From DASZMJ01 sp035551935 (GTDB taxonomy: Bacteria; Planctomycetota; Planctomycetia; Isosphaerales; Isosphaeraceae), in NCBI GenBank assembly GCA_035551935.1, contig DASZMJ010000174.1, positions 1-16,050 of the forward strand: a stretch of 16,050 nt of DNA, given 5' to 3'. Below, piece after piece: positions 15,501 through 16,050 of this stretch. Under the pieces are notes generated by a model that had not been told where the DNA came from, searched no databases, and was given only the letters and a program-made list of their open reading frames with translations. The first letter of the stretch is position 1. Each line of letters opens with the position of its first letter. The position numbers were made by a program, and so were the translations under genes.

Positions 15501-15872
15501 GCGCCCGGGACGAACCTCGTCTATGCGATCGGCGGGTACACCAACGGTGGCCGCCGGAACGATTTCGACATGTGCGCCGCCGCCACCGCCCCCTTGTGGG
15601 ACTACAAGGGCGAATACTGGACGCTCCAGGACACCGGCCGCGGTGGCCCGTATTACCACGTCATGACCCCGAACCGGCCGGGCTGCGCCGTCGGTGTCGG
15701 CTTCGGCAACGTCGACTCGTTCATCGGCCCGGCCTCGTTCCACCCCGGCGGCGTGAACCTGCTGCTGATGGACGGCTCGGTCCGGTTCGTCAAGGACAGC
15801 GTCACCCTGGACGTCTGGAACGCCCTCGGGACTCGGGCCCGGGGCGAGGTCGTCGGCGCCGACGCCTTCTAG
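12549..15872 (+). CDS. Membrane Ser/Thr kinase with TPR repeats; frame runs on into the DUF1559 gene
   Basis: The first 768 codons encode a Hanks-type kinase. Residues of about 15-95 form the helical N-terminal extension (FRELLALDLEYRL, SYRERFPEHG). The kinase domain is about 136-405: GRGGMGAVY (143-151), K165, HRDLKPAN with D258, DFG with D283, SPE at 310-312. A membrane helix lies at about 432-450. Residues of about 470-740 contain tetratricopeptide repeats of the 'GPxHPxTL' type (GPGHPTTL, PPDHPDTL, GPNHPDN, GPEHPRT). No stop codon follows. After GRP (residue 740) comes low-complexity sequence, then the pseudopilin Met at residue 769, giving one frame of 1107 codons. A TGA at 14783-14785, one frame over, would end the kinase if a single base were missing from the assembly. 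Otherwise this is a fusion, or a kinase lacking its own stop. The start is coupled to the sigma gene by ATGA overlap. Confidence 0.8.
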   Translation: MSPQATTGGEALSLTARRRIDAACDAFEDAWRDGGRPDPADFLAGAPTTTRGRLFRELLALDLEYRLAAGERPDAASYRERFPEHGDAIDSAFTVDGLDGPTGAGPSGIAPTCTGAWPSPSGPADGQADALAEAGYEVLGELGRGGMGAVYRARQVALGRTVAVKVIKAGGFATDAERRRFQNEAEAVAQLDHPNIVPIFEVGRGRGLDFFSMKLVAGGGLDRRLGEFAADPRAAARLVAVAAEAVHHAHRRGILHRDLKPANILVDGGPEVPVGQLNPHITDFGLARRLEADGDLTSSGVIVGTPSYMSPEQASGKHGTLTTAADVYGLGAVLYALLTGRAPHAGSSLVETLDLVRGAAPEPPSRRNRRVPRDLEVVCLKCLDKDPGRRYADAQALADDLRRWHAGEPIVARPVGPATQALKWCRRHPLPAALATSLVLAVLGGLAGVTWKWREAAREAAKSAELVDYLANRVLAEASTEANPRAADLTVRAMLDRAAARIGGDFQGRPEVEAAIRETVGSAYLSLGEYGRAEPHLRTAVGLDVRLFGPGHPTTLRAANKLAALLDEAGRVVEAEPLSRRNLEAARRAVGPDGPATLDAADRLGSVLRRLRRLDEAEPLLRQTLDARRRGLPPDHPDTLRSVRALCLLLLDRARFAEAEALAFEYEHGIRCARGPNHPDNVSALAFRGLIRRHQGKAAEAEPYYRRAAAEARRILGPEHPRTRSAEADLARVLRDLGRPSRPPADRPAAVGRGGPLRPRSPCPRGPPMNGSRRGFTLIELLVVIAIIGILIALLLPAVQAAREAARRLRCSNNMKQIGLAIHHYNAAYDVLPPVGGVDYRGNSIGSGLVPQTASVHLRLLNYLEQTAVYNAYNFELGDVVAGNAVAANTTVMATAIPGYLCPSDANPGNDGTIVGFDLRVTCINYAINGGGNRQNNGGRVDGMAWWLGGNPSFGARVHLASITDGTGNTAAFSEWVKGRSGVDAPGTNLVYAIGGYTNGGRRNDFDMCAAATAPLWDYKGEYWTLQDTGRGGPYYHVMTPNRPGCAVGVGFGNVDSFIGPASFHPGGVNLLLMDGSVRFVKDSVTLDVWNALGTRARGEVVGADAF
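14840..14846 (+). promoter_or_regulatory. Shine-Dalgarno AAGGGGA supporting a separate DUF1559 start
   Basis: AAGGGGA ends 6 bases before ATG 14853, an ideal spacing. It argues that the pseudopilin-like protein is translated on its own although the upstream kinase frame runs through without a stop. Confidence 0.65.
14853..15872 (+). CDS. DUF1559 pseudopilin-like protein (internal start of the 12549 frame)
   Basis: A 339-residue protein of the DUF1559 family, which is hugely expanded in planctomycetes. The N-terminus is a type IV prepilin-type leader: basic MNGSRR, G7 before F8, mature E5 at E12 (GFTLIELLVVIAIIGILIA), then AVQAAREAARR. Cleavage by prepilin peptidase after G7 is expected. The body carries family hallmarks: CSNNMKQIGLAIHHYN, LNYLEQTAVYNAYN, YLCPSDANPGND, SITDGTGNTAAFSEW, and a C-terminal FHPGGVNLLLMDGSVRFVKD ending in GTRARGEVVGADAF. 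Length is normal for the family. The start is set by AAGGGGA 6 bases upstream of the ATG and by the conserved leader. It shares its frame with the upstream kinase, so some annotations may show one fused gene. Members are thought to be surface or periplasmic structural proteins; the exact role is unknown. Confidence 0.88.
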   Translation: MNGSRRGFTLIELLVVIAIIGILIALLLPAVQAAREAARRLRCSNNMKQIGLAIHHYNAAYDVLPPVGGVDYRGNSIGSGLVPQTASVHLRLLNYLEQTAVYNAYNFELGDVVAGNAVAANTTVMATAIPGYLCPSDANPGNDGTIVGFDLRVTCINYAINGGGNRQNNGGRVDGMAWWLGGNPSFGARVHLASITDGTGNTAAFSEWVKGRSGVDAPGTNLVYAIGGYTNGGRRNDFDMCAAATAPLWDYKGEYWTLQDTGRGGPYYHVMTPNRPGCAVGVGFGNVDSFIGPASFHPGGVNLLLMDGSVRFVKDSVTLDVWNALGTRARGEVVGADAF

Positions 15873-16050
15873 AGCGGTCCGCTCCCGATCGTAGCAGGCA
15901 CGCGGAGCGTGCCTGCTACCGGGACACGATCGACGACTTCGATCCGGCCCGCGCCATGCCCGTGCCCTCCACGACTCCTCGGAGTTCGTGGCGCCAGGGC
16001 CGGCTGCGATCGGGGCCGTCATCGCGGCGCATTGGCAAGAACAAATGGGA
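15873..16050. other. Non-coding tail at the window edge
   Basis: After the DUF1559 stop the sequence holds one family B hairpin (15891-15919) and an imperfect hairpin (about 15970-15992, CCACGACTCC against GGAGTTCGTGG). No gene can be supported before the window ends. Confidence 0.45.
15891..15919. repeat. Family B REP-like hairpin after the DUF1559 gene, possible terminator
   Basis: GTAGCAGGCACGC and GCGTGCCTGCTAC form a perfect 13-bp stem with the loop GGA, starting 18 bases after the stop codon. Twenty-three bases (15897-15919) are identical to 3289-3311 in the tandem repeats 12.6 kb away. It carries GTAG at one end and CTAC at the other, so it is symmetric, unlike the paired copies. Its position could let it end the kinase-DUF1559 transcript. 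Confidence 0.7.

Noticed and set aside
12033..16022. Minus-strand open frame of 1329 codons opposite the sigma, kinase and DUF1559 genes
   Set aside because: It lies opposite unmistakable coding sequence, has low-complexity composition, and reads through the REP-like hairpin at 15891-15919.
15956..16050. Open frame from ATG 15956 to the window edge
   Set aside because: It has no ribosome-binding site and an Arg/Ser/Pro-rich product, overlaps an imperfect hairpin, and is too short to judge.
1..16050. tRNA or rRNA genes
   Set aside because: No cloverleaf-like segment with a TTCGA-type loop and CCA-adjacent acceptor stem, and no rRNA signature, was found by eye in the gaps.

Overview
The window looks like a high-GC chromosomal segment of a planctomycete. 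The genus cannot be fixed from sequence alone; an Isosphaeraceae- or Gemmataceae-like organism is plausible. The evidence is the gene mix: a DUF1559 pseudopilin-like protein, Ser/Thr kinases fused to WD40 or TPR domains and sitting beside ECF sigma factors, a ThuA/isochorismatase protein, an 'RRANAAKATGPRT' family protein, and a zinc-ribbon coiled-coil protein. Very strong third-position GC leaves long open frames on both strands. Most of these are shadows of real genes.

Layout. At 1-266 lies a leader with one short palindromic repeat. At 267-1412 (+) is an uncharacterised alpha-helical protein. At 1531-3030 (-) is an exported ThuA-isochorismatase fusion, convergent with the first gene. At 3031-4014 is a gene-free stretch of almost 1 kb. 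It holds a 336-bp inverted-repeat-bounded block with two tandem palindromic units, followed by candidate promoters. At 4015-6006 (+) is a four-cysteine zinc ribbon followed by about 520 residues of coiled coil. At 6007-6245 is a dense cluster of palindromic repeats between convergent genes.

The second half is a signalling locus with two divergent modules. Leftward (-), in transcription order, are an FHA-domain protein (11668-11237), an ECF-type sigma factor (11210-10602) and a membrane Ser/Thr kinase with a C-terminal WD40 region of 14 recognisable repeats (10493-6246). Rightward (+) are a second ECF-type sigma factor (11950-12552), a membrane Ser/Thr kinase with TPR repeats whose ATG overlaps the sigma stop (12549 on), and a DUF1559 pseudopilin-like protein (14853-15872). 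The kinase frame has no stop codon before the pseudopilin-like gene, so the two are one continuous 1107-codon frame. A good ribosome-binding site and a membrane-topology argument favour independent translation of the second protein.

How the genes may work together (inference): each kinase probably signals to the sigma factor encoded beside it, and the FHA protein could read phosphothreonine within the leftward module. Two families of short hairpins, both carrying a GTAG/CTAC end, are scattered through the non-coding gaps. They resemble REP/REPIN elements.
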